Made by a program: the position numbers and the translations under genes. A stretch of DNA of 14,728 nucleotides from Verrucomicrobiia bacterium. GTDB taxonomy: Bacteria > Verrucomicrobiota > Verrucomicrobiia > Opitutales > Opitutaceae. Below the pieces are notes generated by a model. The model saw nothing but the letters and a program-made list of their open reading frames with translations. It was not told the origin of the DNA and made no database searches. This document shows, piece after piece, positions 14,687 through 14,728 of this stretch. Location: positions 1 to 14,728 of the forward strand of contig JAUHWE010000036.1 of the NCBI GenBank assembly GCA_030424825.1. The letters are read 5' to 3'. The first letter of the stretch is position 1; each line of letters opens with the position of its first letter.

Positions 14687-14728
14687 GACATCGAACAATT
14701 TCTTTCCTTCTAGGGGGAAATAGACGAG

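Noticed and set aside
1..14728. CRISPR array, insertion sequence, tRNA or rRNA
   Set aside because: No evenly spaced repeats, transposase-like product, terminal inverted repeats or tRNA-like cloverleaf were seen on either strand.

Overview
The window most likely comes from a member of the Verrucomicrobiota, probably the Opitutae and probably marine or polysaccharide-degrading. Three things point there: an outer-membrane receptor whose mature N-terminus carries the ELSPF-V-A signature typical of Opitutae TonB-dependent receptors, a large PVC-type (Planctomycetes-Verrucomicrobia) dehydrogenase-like/HEAT/CxxCH cytochrome protein, and two secreted S1 sulfatases. The taxon is inferred from protein style, not from a marker gene. 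No rRNA, tRNA, CRISPR array or transposase was found.

Layout. Nearly everything is on the minus strand. From left to right: (1) a sulfatase cut off by the left edge (1-645); (2) a TonB-dependent receptor (868-4026) with a compact hairpin behind it; (3) a 622-base gene-free stretch holding the receptor promoter region; (4) a second, complete sulfatase (4649-6208); (5) a PVC-type heme-binding protein (6347-9454); (6) a tight three-gene cluster, transcribed right to left: a TIM-barrel phosphoenolpyruvate-hydrolase-family protein (11073-11960), a Tm-1-like/UPF0261 ATP-binding protein (9855-11060) and a small Dabb ferredoxin-like-barrel protein (9516-9812); (7) a 528-base divergent intergenic region; (8) an AraC-type regulator on the plus strand (12489-13397); (9) a convergent LacI-type regulator (13528-14607).

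How the genes may work together (inference). The TIM-barrel/Tm-1-like/Dabb trio looks like a small cytoplasmic enzyme unit. The downstream PVC-type protein and sulfatase follow in the same direction with short gaps (61 and 138 bases) and could be read through. The receptor and sulfatases suggest uptake and desulfation of a sulfated organic substrate at the cell surface, feeding a redox and intracellular step that is not characterised in any organism I know of.

The main unexplained signal is a 16-base sequence, TTATTGGATATCCACA. It occurs identically upstream of the TonB receptor (4172-4187) and upstream of the trio (12017-12032), and a 13/16 variant (12429-12444) lies in front of the AraC gene. 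This is a candidate operator that would tie the receptor, the Tm-1-like operon and the regulator into one regulon. A second general feature is that none of the gene starts has a recognisable Shine-Dalgarno sequence.
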